A stretch of DNA of 5,927 bases from Acidimicrobiaceae bacterium (GTDB taxonomy: Bacteria > Actinomycetota > Acidimicrobiia > Acidimicrobiales > Palsa-688). Every line of letters begins with the position of its first letter. Position 1 is the stretch's first letter. Shown one piece after another: positions 5,818 to 5,927 of this stretch. Where the stretch lies: the NCBI GenBank assembly GCA_003158835.1, contig PMLI01000421.1, forward strand, positions 4,280-10,206, read 5' to 3'. The position numbers and the translations under genes were made by a program. Under the pieces are notes generated by a model that had not been told where the DNA came from, made no database searches, and saw nothing but the letters and a program-made list of their open reading frames with translations.

Positions 5818-5927
5818 GCTCGGAGCCTCCTGTGCCGTCAAGCGCCCCGGCCCCGCGCCCGGACATTGAGGAGGAGGCCTCGGCCCCCGCCCTGCCCCCG
5901 GGCTCGGTAAGAACGGCGGTTTCGCCT
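5814..5927 (+). CDS. Possible fourth prp-operon gene, N-terminal fragment, unknown function
   Basis: GTG 5814 overlaps the prpC stop as GTGA, and the frame stays open for 38 codons to the window edge. An alternative in-frame GTG at 5832 has GGAG 6 nt upstream, a better ribosome site. Third codon positions are mostly G or C as in the neighbours. The first residues would be Pro-, Ala- and Ser-rich with an acidic 'DIEEE' patch; this looks like a flexible N-terminus with no recognisable motif. The coupling pattern prpD/prpB/prpC suggests it belongs to the operon. A chance open frame in GC-rich DNA is possible over so short a stretch, so no function is assigned. Confidence 0.5.
   Translation, partial: MSSEPPVPSSAPAPRPDIEEEASAPALPPGSVRTAVSP

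Noticed and set aside
4471..5841. Long minus-strand open frame opposite prpC
   Set aside because: The plus strand encodes a complete methylcitrate synthase with all catalytic residues.

Overview
This is a high-GC window whose gene content fits an actinobacterium, most likely of the Acidimicrobiia or a related uncultured lineage. Three things point that way: strongly G/C-biased third codon positions, a prpD-prpB-prpC gene order like that of Corynebacterium, and a secreted protein built from 'GYWLV...GG-V-aFGDA-fyGs' repeats, which I associate mainly with Acidimicrobiia and some other Actinobacteria. The taxonomic call is an inference; no marker gene is present.

Layout. Positions 1-609 (minus) hold the first 203 codons of a sucrase/ferredoxin-like (Apd1-type, thioredoxin-fold) protein that runs off the left edge. 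Its start lies in a perfect 14-bp tandem duplication (599-626), which copies the ATG and creates a 12-codon leader frame. Positions 664-2085 (minus) encode a 473-residue exported protein with a signal peptide, a repeat domain and a C-terminal CHAP-type cysteine amidase/peptidase domain. Positions 2086-2264 form a divergent intergenic region with a 14-bp-period direct repeat and overlapping weak promoter-like elements. Positions 2265-5817 (plus) carry prpD, prpB and prpC, joined by 1-nt and 4-nt stop/start overlaps. A probable fourth frame starts at 5814 with another 4-nt overlap and leaves the window on the right.

How the genes work together. PrpC condenses propionyl-CoA with oxaloacetate to 2-methylcitrate. 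PrpD dehydrates this to 2-methylaconitate; an aconitase encoded elsewhere would rehydrate it to 2-methylisocitrate. PrpB then cleaves that to pyruvate and succinate. The operon therefore supplies the dedicated steps of the methylcitrate cycle, the usual route for using and detoxifying propionyl-CoA from odd-chain or branched fatty acids, sterols or branched amino acids. No PrpR-type regulator is visible. The two minus-strand genes have no evident metabolic link to it.

The core is a well-known pathway, and I do not see a clearly new system. The items most worth a second look are the repeat architecture of the CHAP protein (five full units flanked by two complementary half-units, which suggests a closed six-bladed propeller), the duplicated start region of the sucrase/ferredoxin-like gene, the direct repeat in the divergent promoter region, and the coupled fourth operon gene.
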